Shown piece by piece: positions 1 through 5,506 of a stretch of DNA of 5,506 nt. Location of the stretch: positions 1-5,506 of the forward strand of contig JAJFLD010000205.1 in NCBI GenBank assembly GCA_021772875.1, written 5' to 3'. Source of the stretch: Ghiorsea sp. (GTDB taxonomy: Bacteria > Pseudomonadota > Zetaproteobacteria > Mariprofundales > Mariprofundaceae). The position numbers were made by a program, and so were the translations under genes. Under the pieces are notes generated by a model. That model did no database searches. It was given only the letters and a program-made list of their open reading frames with translations, and was not told the DNA's origin. How positions within the stretch are numbered: the first letter of the stretch is position 1; each line of letters begins with the position of its first letter.

Positions 1-59
1 TGTATTTCTTTTCTGATTCGTGGCGTGGTCTTGGCGTTAGCATGCTGTATACTTCCCAT
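1..59 (-). CDS. IS481-like transposase, N-terminal fragment (runs off the window)
   Basis: An ATG at 59-57 opens a frame reading MGSIQHANAKTTPRIRKEI to the window edge. The opening 'MG..(L/I)H.(N/S)A.TTP..R..IQ' pattern is typical of the start of IS481-family DDE transposases, where it precedes a helix-turn-helix DNA-binding region; the catalytic rve core would follow outside this window. An AGGAG ribosome site at 67-71 lies 7 bases before the ATG, which supports this start. The transposase would cut and paste or copy the element. Only about 19 residues are visible, so whether the gene is intact cannot be judged. Confidence 0.65.
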   Translation of the reverse strand, partial: MGSIQHANAKTTPRIRKEI

Positions 60-115
60 AAATTAACTCCTGTTAGGAAATGATAACTGAAGCCATAAGA
101 ATATGGAACTAAACA
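1..115 (-). mobile_element. Left end of an IS481-like insertion sequence, cut by the window edge
   Basis: Reading the minus strand, the MutS frame stops resembling MutS after codon 349 and the sequence begins TGTTTAGTTCC at position 115. TGT is the usual terminal trinucleotide of IS481-family elements. About 55 bp inside this end lies a good ribosome site followed by a start codon whose product resembles the N terminus of IS481-family transposases (next entry). The element therefore sits in mutS in the same orientation as mutS. The other end, the full inverted repeats and the target duplication lie outside the window, so the exact boundary (115 or a few bases either way) is inferred from the TGT and the loss of MutS similarity. 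The family assignment is by recognition of the protein start, not by a database search. Confidence 0.7.
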
Positions 116-1162
116 TCTAATCTGCTTCAATGCCCTTTGTATACTCTCGCGAGCCTCAACATCATTCATTAAACTTTGTACGGCTTGTTGTCGCTGCTTA
201 ATGCGCTCTAAATCAGCCAAAGGATGATCAACCCAGTCACGAATCAACCGTGCACCCATAGGTGTTACCGTTTTATCCAACACTGAAATCAGACTACCTT
301 TGCTTTCTCCTGTCATCGTATGATGAACTTCTAAATTGCGCCGTGAGCGCATATCTATACACAAACCCTGCTGTTGCTCGACATAAACAGGCAAAGATAA
401 ATGTGAAACATTACATTTTTGGGTCTGCTCCAAATAAACCAAAACAGCACCAACTGCTTTGGCAACATTTTGATGTTGCTCAAGATGGAGAGAAGCCCAA
501 TCTCCCAAACCAAAATATTTCGCTAACTTTTCTTTTGTTACTTCTATAGAAAAGCTCCAATCACCGACTTCCCATGTTTTGATGCGGTCAGCCAAACTTT
601 CAGGTAAGCGTTTATCCTTTTGAACCAGCAACTCTGCTGGTTTTAAAACACTTAAATATTCTTCCAACGACTGTCCAGTTTCACTGCTTCCTTGTACCAA
701 TTTCCAATGACCCGAAGCCATATCTACTGCGGCAACAAACCATAAATGTTTTTCTGTAAAAAGGGCTGCAAGTGGTGCGGATTTTTCTTGTTCTAACAAT
801 GTTGCTTCTGTAAGTGTGCCTGGGGTAACAATACGCACCACTTCTCGCCGAACAGGTCCTTTTTTACCATTGGGAGCTTCCATTTGATCGCAAATAGCAA
901 CACGACATCCTGCTTGCACCAATTTCGCTAAATATGCTTCTGCTTGATGCCACGGTACCCCAGCCATGGGAATATCATCACCATTGGCTTTACCACGTTT
1001 GGTTAAAGTAATATTTAAAATTTTAGCCGCGAGAATAGCATCATCAAAAAACATCTCATAAAAATCACCCATACGGTAAAAAAGCAAACAATCAGCATGT
1101 TCTGCTTTGATTTTCAAGTATTGTTGCATCATAGGTGTATGTTGTTGGGATTGCTTGTGCAT
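116..1162 (-). pseudogene. mutS: DNA mismatch repair protein MutS, N-terminal part, interrupted by an insertion sequence
   Basis: MutS is the mismatch-sensing ATPase of methyl-directed mismatch repair. The 349 codons here align by eye with the start of bacterial MutS: HTPMMQQYLKIKAEH at residues 8-22, the mismatch-reading Phe-Tyr-Glu motif in MGDFYE (31-36), LTKRG (53-57), IPMAGVPWH (64-72), and VRIVTPGTLTE (109-119). LISVLDKTVTPMGARLIRDW (291-310) opens the core lever domain. After residue 349 (ALKQIR, where MutS normally continues with DLER) the frame enters the insertion sequence. The frame stays open there for at least 38 more codons, giving an unrelated tail. Missing are the rest of the lever/clamp domains, the Walker A/B ATPase and the dimer-forming C terminus of this roughly 850-residue family, so the product should be inactive. 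The start is ATG 1162: an in-frame TAG lies 15 bases upstream and there is no other start between. No clear Shine-Dalgarno is visible. Confidence 0.9.
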
Positions 1163-1204
1163 GATGACGCAAATCTAGCGAGAAATGACCAAAATAAATA
1201 CTGG

Positions 1205-1233
1205 TTGTTGTGATTCATTATTATTGCCATAAA
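1205..1233 (+). promoter_or_regulatory. Possible sigma70-type promoter for the 116-residue membrane protein
   Basis: On the plus strand TTGTTG (1205-1210) and CATAAA (1228-1233) are 17 bases apart and lie just upstream of the gene starting at 1260. Both boxes are imperfect. The intergenic region between the divergent mutS and this gene is only 97 bp and must hold both promoters, so the candidates overlap. Confidence 0.3.
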
Positions 1234-1245
1234 CTTCTCAGGCAA
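1217..1245 (-). promoter_or_regulatory. Possible sigma70-type promoter for mutS
   Basis: On the minus strand a TTGCCT (-35-like, 1240-1245) and an AATAAT (-10-like, 1217-1222) are separated by 17 bases, roughly 55 bases upstream of the mutS ATG. The match is moderate in an AT-rich intergenic stretch, so this is a candidate only. Confidence 0.3.
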
Positions 1246-1259
1246 CCAAGGAGAATCGC

Positions 1260-1610
1260 ATGACCCAAGCACCTAAAGATAAAGAAACCGAGCGCTTTTA
1301 TAAGCTTAGTTACTTTATTATTCCTCTACCCATGATTGCGGGTGTTCTTTTTGCAGGATACGTACTCATCACCGAAGATTCACGGAACCAAGCTTATTGT
1401 ACGGTAGGTAAATCAAATACCGTTTATCAACAGTCCGTTTTAAACGAAGATGATTTTATTTCACGTGAATCTATAAGCTTAAACCTTTGCAAAGATAAAG
1501 ATGATGCTATTGACGATGGTGATGGCATTAAAGCTGGTCGTGTTCAGTGGTTTGTTTGTAAAGGCACCACTTGTGGCCCTGGCTGGCAAACAACTTTATC
1601 ACGCAAGTAG
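1260..1610 (+). CDS. Unknown single-pass membrane protein with a four-cysteine C-terminal domain
   Basis: I do not recognise this 116-residue protein. A charged N terminus of about 14 residues is followed by one hydrophobic segment at about 15-37 (FIIPLPMIAGVLFAGYVLI). The rest is an acidic soluble domain of about 78 residues, probably periplasmic, with four cysteines (C47, C77, C100, C105) that could form two disulphides or bind a ligand. The arrangement is not CXXCH, so it is not a c-type haem site. There is an acidic run near 79-88 (DKDDAIDDGDG). It is a real gene judging by an AAGGAGA ribosome site at 1248-1254, 5 bases before the ATG, by the membrane-protein architecture and by filling the gap between two other genes. 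It is transcribed away from mutS and stops (TAG) directly against the end of the converging gene at 1611. No function is assigned. Confidence 0.7.
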   Translation: MTQAPKDKETERFYKLSYFIIPLPMIAGVLFAGYVLITEDSRNQAYCTVGKSNTVYQQSVLNEDDFISRESISLNLCKDKDDAIDDGDGIKAGRVQWFVCKGTTCGPGWQTTLSRK

Positions 1611-1808
1611 TCAGCTTTTTTCTTTATCCTTTTTAGAGCCACCAAAAGCCAACCAATAAACAGCTATCAAAACAGTTGGTGTCCAGATAAACGCCCGGTG
1701 CATGGTATAATTTGGCCACGGTATAACAAACATTGAATCAATGACAAATAGTATAAGCCATATCACCAACAAACCAACAAGGCCTCCTTTAAGTCGCTTC
1801 TGATTCAT
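1611..1808 (-). CDS. Unknown small two-pass membrane protein
   Basis: This 65-residue protein is not one I can name. It has a basic start (MNQKRLK), a hydrophobic segment at about 9-29, a short loop with aromatic and proline residues (PWPNYTMHR, 30-38), a second hydrophobic segment at about 41-56 and a lysine-rich tail (GGSKKDKEKS). The basic residues at both ends suggest a hairpin with both termini in the cytoplasm. The ribosome site AAGGAG (1815-1820) is 6 bases from the ATG, which supports expression. It lies only about 25 bases beyond the terminator of the cco operon, in the same direction. It is therefore either served by read-through from that operon or has its own promoter overlapping the terminator. 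A link to the oxidase is possible from position only. Confidence 0.65.
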   Translation of the reverse strand: MNQKRLKGGLVGLLVIWLILFVIDSMFVIPWPNYTMHRAFIWTPTVLIAVYWLAFGGSKKDKEKS

Positions 1809-1832
1809 ACGTCACTCCTTATAGTTTATTGC

Positions 1833-1861
1833 AAAAAAAAGGCGACCCCAAAAGGCCGCCT
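1833..1861 (-). terminator. Intrinsic terminator of the cco operon
   Basis: The minus strand reads AGGCGGCC, a six-base loop TTTTGG, then GGTCGCCT running into an unbroken run of Ts. The stem is 8 bp with a single G-U wobble (arms 1854-1861 and 1840-1847), followed by the T tract at 1833-1840. It starts 21 bases after the ccoP stop codon, as expected for rho-independent termination of the leftward oxidase operon. On the plus strand the wobble becomes an A-C mismatch and there is no following T run, so it acts on the minus strand only. Confidence 0.88.
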
Positions 1862-1882
1862 CTAATCTTTCTTTATGTTTGC

Positions 1883-2980
1883 TTATTCATCAAGCATTGG
1901 TTCTTTTTCACCGCCGCCCAACTCATGAACACGCACAGCTAAAATCTTGATTGAAGTAGCATCAAGTTTACCGCCACCAAACGTAGGCATTTGCGCCGTA
2001 CGACCATTGGTTATGGTTTGGGTCACAGTGGCAAGACTGCCACCAAAACGCCAAATACCATCGGTTAAATTAACAGCGCCTGTATCGAAGTCTCCATTTT
2101 TATTAGAACCTTTCGCATTTGCCTGATGACAACCTGCACAAGTTTCTTGGAACAAATCATTTGCGCCAGCAAATGAAGCTCCGCCTTTAACCAATTCGCC
2201 ATCGGCATTTAACTCAGCATCACCAGCAGATAGCGCCAGCACAAATTTTGCCAAGCTATCAACATCAGCACTTGTCAAATCTTCATTGCCACCTTTAGGA
2301 GGCATTGCAGCTTCACGGCCATCAGTGATAGTTTCAATGATTTTAGCAGTCCAACCACCGAATAACCAGTCATCGTCTGTTAAGTTAGGGAATGAGTTTT
2401 CAGGGTGTGCTGCGTTCAAGTTGCCTTGACCACCAGAACCATGACAAGCGGCGCAATTATCACCAAACAAAACACGCGAACGACCCAAAGCGAATTCTCG
2501 CATTTGCTCATCTGCAATGATTTCATCAGCTGTCATTGTTTCCAATCTTGCCATTGAATCCGCACGTATGGCTTCAATTTCTGCAACATCATCACGCATT
2601 TCATTGATTGCTGTCCAGCCGTCAAGGTATTTCATGTCACCAGCTTTAATGGTTAACTCATCATGCCCTTTAGCTTTCAAGTCATTAATTTCATCTTGGG
2701 TCCACTTCTCACCCTGGTAGTATGGGTTATCATTCACTAACGCCATAATACCTTTCGTGTGTCCATGGACAAACACTTCCATACCAGTTACACCATTCAC
2801 CACTTCTTGAACTTTATTGTTCATAGGTGTTGATGGATAAATGATATAATAACAAGTCACAAAGGTTAGACCAGCGTAGAAACCCCATGCCCACCATGTT
2901 GGTGGTTTGTTGGTTAATTCTCTAATCCCATCCCACTCGTGGCCTGTGCTGCCATCATTCGGAGCGTTATGATCACTCAT
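1883..2980 (-). CDS. ccoP: Cytochrome c oxidase cbb3-type, dihaem subunit III (CcoP)
   Basis: CcoP is the membrane-anchored dihaem cytochrome c that feeds electrons from soluble periplasmic cytochromes to CcoO and CcoN. The 365-residue product opens with the family's N-terminal signature (WDGIRELTNKPPTWW, 16-30) and one membrane helix at about 31-48. Two periplasmic cytochrome c domains follow: haem sites CAACH at 176-180 and CAGCH at 281-285, with likely axial methionines M226 (AAMPPKG) and M331 (AQMPTFGG). The stretch of about 115 residues between the helix and the first haem domain (51-165) is longer than in the well-studied CcoP and I see no known domain in it. The start at ATG 2980 is chosen because an ideal AGGAGG (2987-2992) lies 6 bases upstream and the family signature begins just after. 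An in-frame ATG at 3061 would add 27 residues unlike CcoP and overlap most of ccoQ. The gene overlaps ccoQ by 8 bp and is followed by the operon terminator. Confidence 0.96.
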   Translation of the reverse strand: MSDHNAPNDGSTGHEWDGIRELTNKPPTWWAWGFYAGLTFVTCYYIIYPSTPMNNKVQEVVNGVTGMEVFVHGHTKGIMALVNDNPYYQGEKWTQDEINDLKAKGHDELTIKAGDMKYLDGWTAINEMRDDVAEIEAIRADSMARLETMTADEIIADEQMREFALGRSRVLFGDNCAACHGSGGQGNLNAAHPENSFPNLTDDDWLFGGWTAKIIETITDGREAAMPPKGGNEDLTSADVDSLAKFVLALSAGDAELNADGELVKGGASFAGANDLFQETCAGCHQANAKGSNKNGDFDTGAVNLTDGIWRFGGSLATVTQTITNGRTAQMPTFGGGKLDATSIKILAVRVHELGGGEKEPMLDE

Positions 2981-3134
2981 GTTTTCCCTCCTCGGAAATA
3001 TTCTTTTCATCCTCATCAAATAGGATGTTTTTTTGTTCAGTATAGTCATCATCCTTTGCACGGAAGAACCAAATAAATAGCGCCACCGTACAAAGAAGTA
3101 GGAATATCGTTATAGTTCCAAAACTAATGCTCAA
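2973..3134 (-). CDS. ccoQ: cbb3-type oxidase small subunit CcoQ, TTG start
   Basis: A 53-residue protein sits exactly where ccoQ belongs, between ccoO and ccoP. It reads MSISFGTITIFLLLCTVALF and continues with IWFFRAKDDDYTEQK. It has a single N-terminal membrane helix (about 4-23) followed by a short, highly charged acidic tail of about 30 residues. That is the layout of CcoQ/FixQ, which helps stabilise or assemble the oxidase and is not catalytic. An in-frame TAA lies two codons before the TTG at 3134 and no ATG exists in the frame, so TTG is the only reasonable start. No strong Shine-Dalgarno precedes it, and translation may depend on ribosomes finishing ccoO 8 bases upstream. The 3' end contains the ccoP ribosome site and overlaps ccoP by 8 bp (ATGAGTGA), suggesting coupled translation. 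Primary sequence is poorly conserved in this family; the assignment rests on position and architecture. Confidence 0.88.
   Translation of the reverse strand: MSISFGTITIFLLLCTVALFIWFFRAKDDDYTEQKNILFDEDEKNISEEGKHE
2987..2992 (-). promoter_or_regulatory. Ribosome binding site that fixes the ccoP start
   Basis: A perfect AGGAGG lies inside the end of ccoQ, 6 bases before ATG 2980. It decides the ccoP start in favour of the shorter reading (365 residues) and against the longer in-frame start at 3061. Confidence 0.85.
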
Positions 3135-3142
3135 AACTTAGG

Positions 3143-3988
3143 TTACTCGCGGTAAGGTTTGCCGAATTTATCATGATAATAATCGACACCTTCTTCGAAG
3201 TGAATATGTGTACCTAACTGTTGAAGATAAGCAATCAATGCATCCAACTCAGTTACATCAGTTGCATCACCATCAAAAGCGCGAACAACTACTGGCGTAG
3301 GTTCAAATGATTCAGTCCAAGTCACAACTTTACCATCATTTTCCCATTTTTTACGCTCATAACGTGTGCGAAGTGCATCTTCACCTTCACCATCATCAAC
3401 ACCAGCTTGCGCTTTAATATCCGCAGCAAAGTTTGCAATATCGTCAGGGCTGTACGGCACATTCATGCTCGCCAACACTTCCATACGTGCTTTGGTGCGA
3501 CTTGTGTTTAGTGGTGTCTCTTCAAGCCACATATAGTTTGGCATCACAGACTCAGGCACAACGGAACGAGGGCCACGCATGTGTTGGATATGCCATGCAT
3601 CGGTATATTTACCACCAACACGGGCAAGATCAGGACCAGTACGTTTTGAACCCCAAGCATAGTTATGATCATAACCAGACTCAGCAGCCAAAGAGAAATG
3701 ACCATAACGCTCTTTTTCATTACGGAAAGGACGAATCATTTGTGAGTGACACAAGAAACAACCTTCACGACGATAAATCGCAAATCCTTCTAACTCCAAT
3801 GGTGTAAGTGGGCGAACGCCCTCAACCGCTGGTTCAGCATCATCAAGATAAAATGCAGGCACAATCTCAACAATCCCACCGACAGCCACCAAAATAGCCA
3901 CAAAGACCGCCAAAATTGGCAAACTTTGTTCGATGGTATCATGAGGAATGCCTCGAATCATACCTTTATTATCACGTTTTTCTGCCAT
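3143..3988 (-). CDS. ccoO: Cytochrome c oxidase cbb3-type, monohaem subunit II (CcoO)
   Basis: CcoO is the membrane-anchored monohaem cytochrome c that passes electrons from CcoP to CcoN. The 281-residue protein has one N-terminal membrane helix at about 22-45, the haem site CFLCH at 77-81 within the conserved REGCFLCHSQMIRPFRNE, and YGHFSLAAESGYDH (95-108). The GSKRTGPDLARVGGKY block (113-128) follows, with a likely axial methionine M149 in SVMPNYMWLEE. Residues after about 165 include a charged stretch (about 180-245, with DDGEGEDALRTRYERKKWEND) before the usual closing YLQQLGT, and then a 21-residue tail with several His, Tyr and acidic residues. These make it longer than the roughly 200-245 residues common in the family. 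ATG 3988 is preceded by AGGAGA (3994-3999), which also contains part of the ccoN stop codon (TAG 4000-3998). The spacing to ccoN is 9 bp and to ccoQ 8 bp. Confidence 0.96.
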   Translation of the reverse strand: MAEKRDNKGMIRGIPHDTIEQSLPILAVFVAILVAVGGIVEIVPAFYLDDAEPAVEGVRPLTPLELEGFAIYRREGCFLCHSQMIRPFRNEKERYGHFSLAAESGYDHNYAWGSKRTGPDLARVGGKYTDAWHIQHMRGPRSVVPESVMPNYMWLEETPLNTSRTKARMEVLASMNVPYSPDDIANFAADIKAQAGVDDGEGEDALRTRYERKKWENDGKVVTWTESFEPTPVVVRAFDGDATDVTELDALIAYLQQLGTHIHFEEGVDYYHDKFGKPYRE

Positions 3989-3997
3989 TATCGTCTC

Positions 3998-5428
3998 CTA
4001 TGCTTTGGCTGCGGCGCTAAGCGTTACATTTGTACCCGCTTTTACTGCACCAACAGTTTTTAGTGTATTAAATAGCATAATGCAGAAGCCACAGAACACG
4101 AGGAATCCACCCAATGCACGTAATGCGTAGAAAGGATGCATAGCAGCAACAGAGTCAGCAAAGGTATAAACCAAGTTGCCGTACTGATCAAATGCACGCC
4201 ACATCAAACCTTGCAATACACCAGAACCCCACATTGCTGTGATATAAAGAACAGCACCTGTTAAGTGAACCCAGAAATGCATGTTCACAAGTTTTGCTGA
4301 CCACATTTCAGTGTTCCACATACGTGTAATCATGTGATACATCGCGCCAATCGCGATCATTGCATTCCAACCCAAAGCACCTGAGTGAACGTGTCCAACA
4401 GTCCAATCAGTGTAGTGAGAAAGTGCATTCACAGATTTCGTACCCATCAATGGGCCTTCAAATGTAGACATACCGTAGAATGCTAATGCCACAACCATAA
4501 AGCGCATAACAGGGTCTGTGCGTAGTTTGTCCCAAGCACCAGACATGGTCATCATACCGTTAATCATACCGCCCCATGATGGGAAGATAAGCGCGATAGA
4601 CATACCAGCACCAAGTGAAAGCGTCCAGTCAGGAATTGCAGTGTAGTGAAGGTGATGTGCGCCCACCCATACATATAAAAATGTTAATGACCAGAAATGT
4701 AGAATCGACAAACGATAAGAGAAAATCGGACGGTTAGCGTGTTTTGGTACGAAATAATACATCACACCAATAAAACCAGCTGTTAAGAAGAAACCAACGG
4801 CATTATGTCCCCACCACCATTGCGTCATTGCATCATGAATGCCCGCATAAGCAGAATAAGAGAATGTCATGTCAATTGGAATACACATACCATTAAACAC
4901 AAAAATATATGTTACCATGAACAACATCGTCATGAAGAACCAGTTACCCACATAAATATGTGACATTTTACGTGCCGCAATAGTACCTAGGAAACAAACA
5001 GTCATGAGCAACCATGATGATGCCATAATCAAATCAATCCACCATTCAGGCTCATGATATTCTTTAGACTGTGTCATACCCAAAGGCAGAGTTACCCACA
5101 TACAAACCATGGCAATTAACCATAGCGCTACAGCAGCCCAAGCAAGTTTCTCAAAGCGCACTCGCGCATGCGAAGTATGTTGAACCATGTAAATACCTGC
5201 TGCATAAAGCAAGAATCCACCAAAACCAAAAATCACAGTGTTGGTATGCACTGGGCGTAAGCGACCAAAGCTAATTTCAGCGATGTCAGCATTCAACCAT
5301 GGAAAGGCAAGTTCGGATGCATTGTAAGTACCAATTAAAGTACCGATGCAACCCATAATAATGCCAGTTATGACACAGAATTTAACGATGTCATAATTAT
5401 ATTGTTCTTTTTCGGCTACAGAACTCAC
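3998..5428 (-). CDS. ccoN: Cytochrome c oxidase cbb3-type, catalytic subunit I (CcoN)
   Basis: CcoN is the polytopic catalytic core of the C-type haem-copper oxidase: it reduces oxygen at a haem b3-CuB centre and pumps protons. The 476-residue length is typical. Residues matching the known enzyme by motif are H61 (RPVHTN) and H348 (GHVHSG) for low-spin haem b, H346 for haem b3, and H208 (WWGHN), H258 and H259 (VGAHH) for CuB. Y252 (LYVWVGAHH) is the tyrosine cross-linked to the CuB histidine in this family, sited one turn before it rather than as in A-type oxidases. E324 (STFEGPLMG) matches the conserved glutamate near b3. Hydrophobic segments throughout fit about 12 helices. The GTG start at 5428 has GGGAGGA 8 bases upstream and gives the expected N terminus (EKEQYNYDIVKFCV). 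It is the first cco gene visible; an upstream frame overlaps it by 4 bp. All key ligands are present, so the subunit looks functional. Confidence 0.98.
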   Translation of the reverse strand: MSSVAEKEQYNYDIVKFCVITGIIMGCIGTLIGTYNASELAFPWLNADIAEISFGRLRPVHTNTVIFGFGGFLLYAAGIYMVQHTSHARVRFEKLAWAAVALWLIAMVCMWVTLPLGMTQSKEYHEPEWWIDLIMASSWLLMTVCFLGTIAARKMSHIYVGNWFFMTMLFMVTYIFVFNGMCIPIDMTFSYSAYAGIHDAMTQWWWGHNAVGFFLTAGFIGVMYYFVPKHANRPIFSYRLSILHFWSLTFLYVWVGAHHLHYTAIPDWTLSLGAGMSIALIFPSWGGMINGMMTMSGAWDKLRTDPVMRFMVVALAFYGMSTFEGPLMGTKSVNALSHYTDWTVGHVHSGALGWNAMIAIGAMYHMITRMWNTEMWSAKLVNMHFWVHLTGAVLYITAMWGSGVLQGLMWRAFDQYGNLVYTFADSVAAMHPFYALRALGGFLVFCGFCIMLFNTLKTVGAVKAGTNVTLSAAAKA

Positions 5429-5506
5429 GAATTCGTTCCTCCCTCATTATTCTTTCTTGCTTCAGCCATGTTCTTCCTCACCCAAAAGAATAGAACACCA
5501 ATCATG
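5425..5506 (-). CDS. C-terminal end of an unknown, probably membrane, protein upstream of ccoN
   Basis: A minus-strand frame enters from the right edge and reads MIGVLFFWVRKNMAEARKNN followed by EGGTNS and a TGA at 5427-5425. The hydrophobic IGVLFFW followed by basic residues looks like the end of a membrane helix with a cytoplasmic tail. The stop overlaps the ccoN GTG in a GTGA tetranucleotide (5428-5425), a common sign of translational coupling and of one operon. The Met at 5505 could be its start or an internal residue; the window ends there. It could be a small membrane protein of the oxidase operon, but it does not look like CcoS or another maturation protein that I can identify. The family is unknown and the coding status itself is inferred from the overlap. 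Confidence 0.5.
   Translation of the reverse strand, partial: MIGVLFFWVRKNMAEARKNNEGGTNS
5437..5443 (-). promoter_or_regulatory. Ribosome binding site for the GTG start of ccoN
   Basis: GGGAGGA on the minus strand is 8 bases upstream of the GTG at 5428. It supports initiation at GTG and lies inside the end of the upstream reading frame, consistent with coupled translation. Confidence 0.75.

Noticed and set aside
116..178. Possibility that the loss of MutS similarity at 116 is a simple frameshift rather than an insertion.
   Set aside because: None of the three minus-strand frames below 116 continues with MutS-like sequence, and one of them gives a transposase-like start with its own ribosome site.
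262..549. Plus-strand open frame of 95 codons antisense to mutS.
   Set aside because: It is fully inside the well-supported MutS coding frame on the other strand and has no recognisable domain; an antisense shadow.
1163..1259. Search for an Fnr/Anr-type palindrome (TTGAT-N4-ATCAA) near the oxidase genes.
   Set aside because: None is seen in the intergenic regions present; the cco operon promoter lies beyond the right edge.
2981..3061. A longer CcoP beginning at the in-frame ATG at 3061 (27 extra residues).
   Set aside because: The extra residues are basic and unlike any CcoP N terminus, there is no good ribosome site, and they would overlap most of ccoQ. ATG 2980 has a perfect AGGAGG and the family signature right after it.
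3433..3807. Plus-strand open frame of 124 codons antisense to ccoO.
   Set aside because: Its composition (many His, Gln and Asn in runs) is that of a reverse-complemented gene and it lies wholly within ccoO.
5071..5274. Short plus-strand open frame antisense to ccoN, with similar ones at 2517-2720 (in ccoP) and 3948-4130 (ccoO/ccoN junction).
   Set aside because: All lie opposite conserved oxidase genes and show no independent sign of coding.

Overview
The window is about 5.5 kb of moderately AT-rich proteobacterial DNA. Most of it is the structural operon for a cbb3-type (C-family) haem-copper oxidase, the high-affinity terminal oxidase of microaerobic respiration. All four subunit genes lie on the minus strand in the classical order ccoN-ccoO-ccoQ-ccoP and are complete. 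The oxidase and the MutS fragment point to a microaerophilic or facultative proteobacterium, gamma- or zetaproteobacterial in flavour. The sequence alone does not fix the genus.

Layout from left to right. Positions 1-115 (minus) are the 5' tip of an insertion sequence. It has a TGT end, a good Shine-Dalgarno and the first 19 or so residues of an IS481-like transposase. At position 116 it cuts into mutS (116-1162, minus), leaving only the first 349 codons of the mismatch-repair protein; the ATPase half is not contiguous with them. A short divergent intergenic region follows (1163-1259). Then come two small membrane-protein genes of unknown function facing each other tail to tail with no gap: 1260-1610 (plus, one membrane segment and four cysteines) and 1611-1808 (minus, two membrane segments). 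A strong intrinsic terminator at 1833-1861 closes the cco operon.

The cco operon runs leftward from 5428 to 1883: ccoN (GTG start), ccoO, a 53-codon ccoQ with a TTG start, and ccoP overlapping the end of ccoQ. Gaps are 8-9 bp or the genes overlap, and ribosome sites are strong except at ccoQ. An upstream reading frame enters from the right edge (5506-5425) and overlaps ccoN by 4 bp, so ccoN is probably not the first gene of its transcript; the operon promoter and any Fnr/Anr-type site lie outside the window.

Together, CcoP (dihaem) and CcoO (monohaem) pass electrons from periplasmic donors to the haem b/haem b3-CuB centre of CcoN, where oxygen is reduced and protons are pumped; CcoQ is an accessory helix. 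The most notable observations are the insertion in mutS, which predicts a mutator strain if it is real, and long extra segments in CcoP and CcoO relative to the well-studied enzymes.
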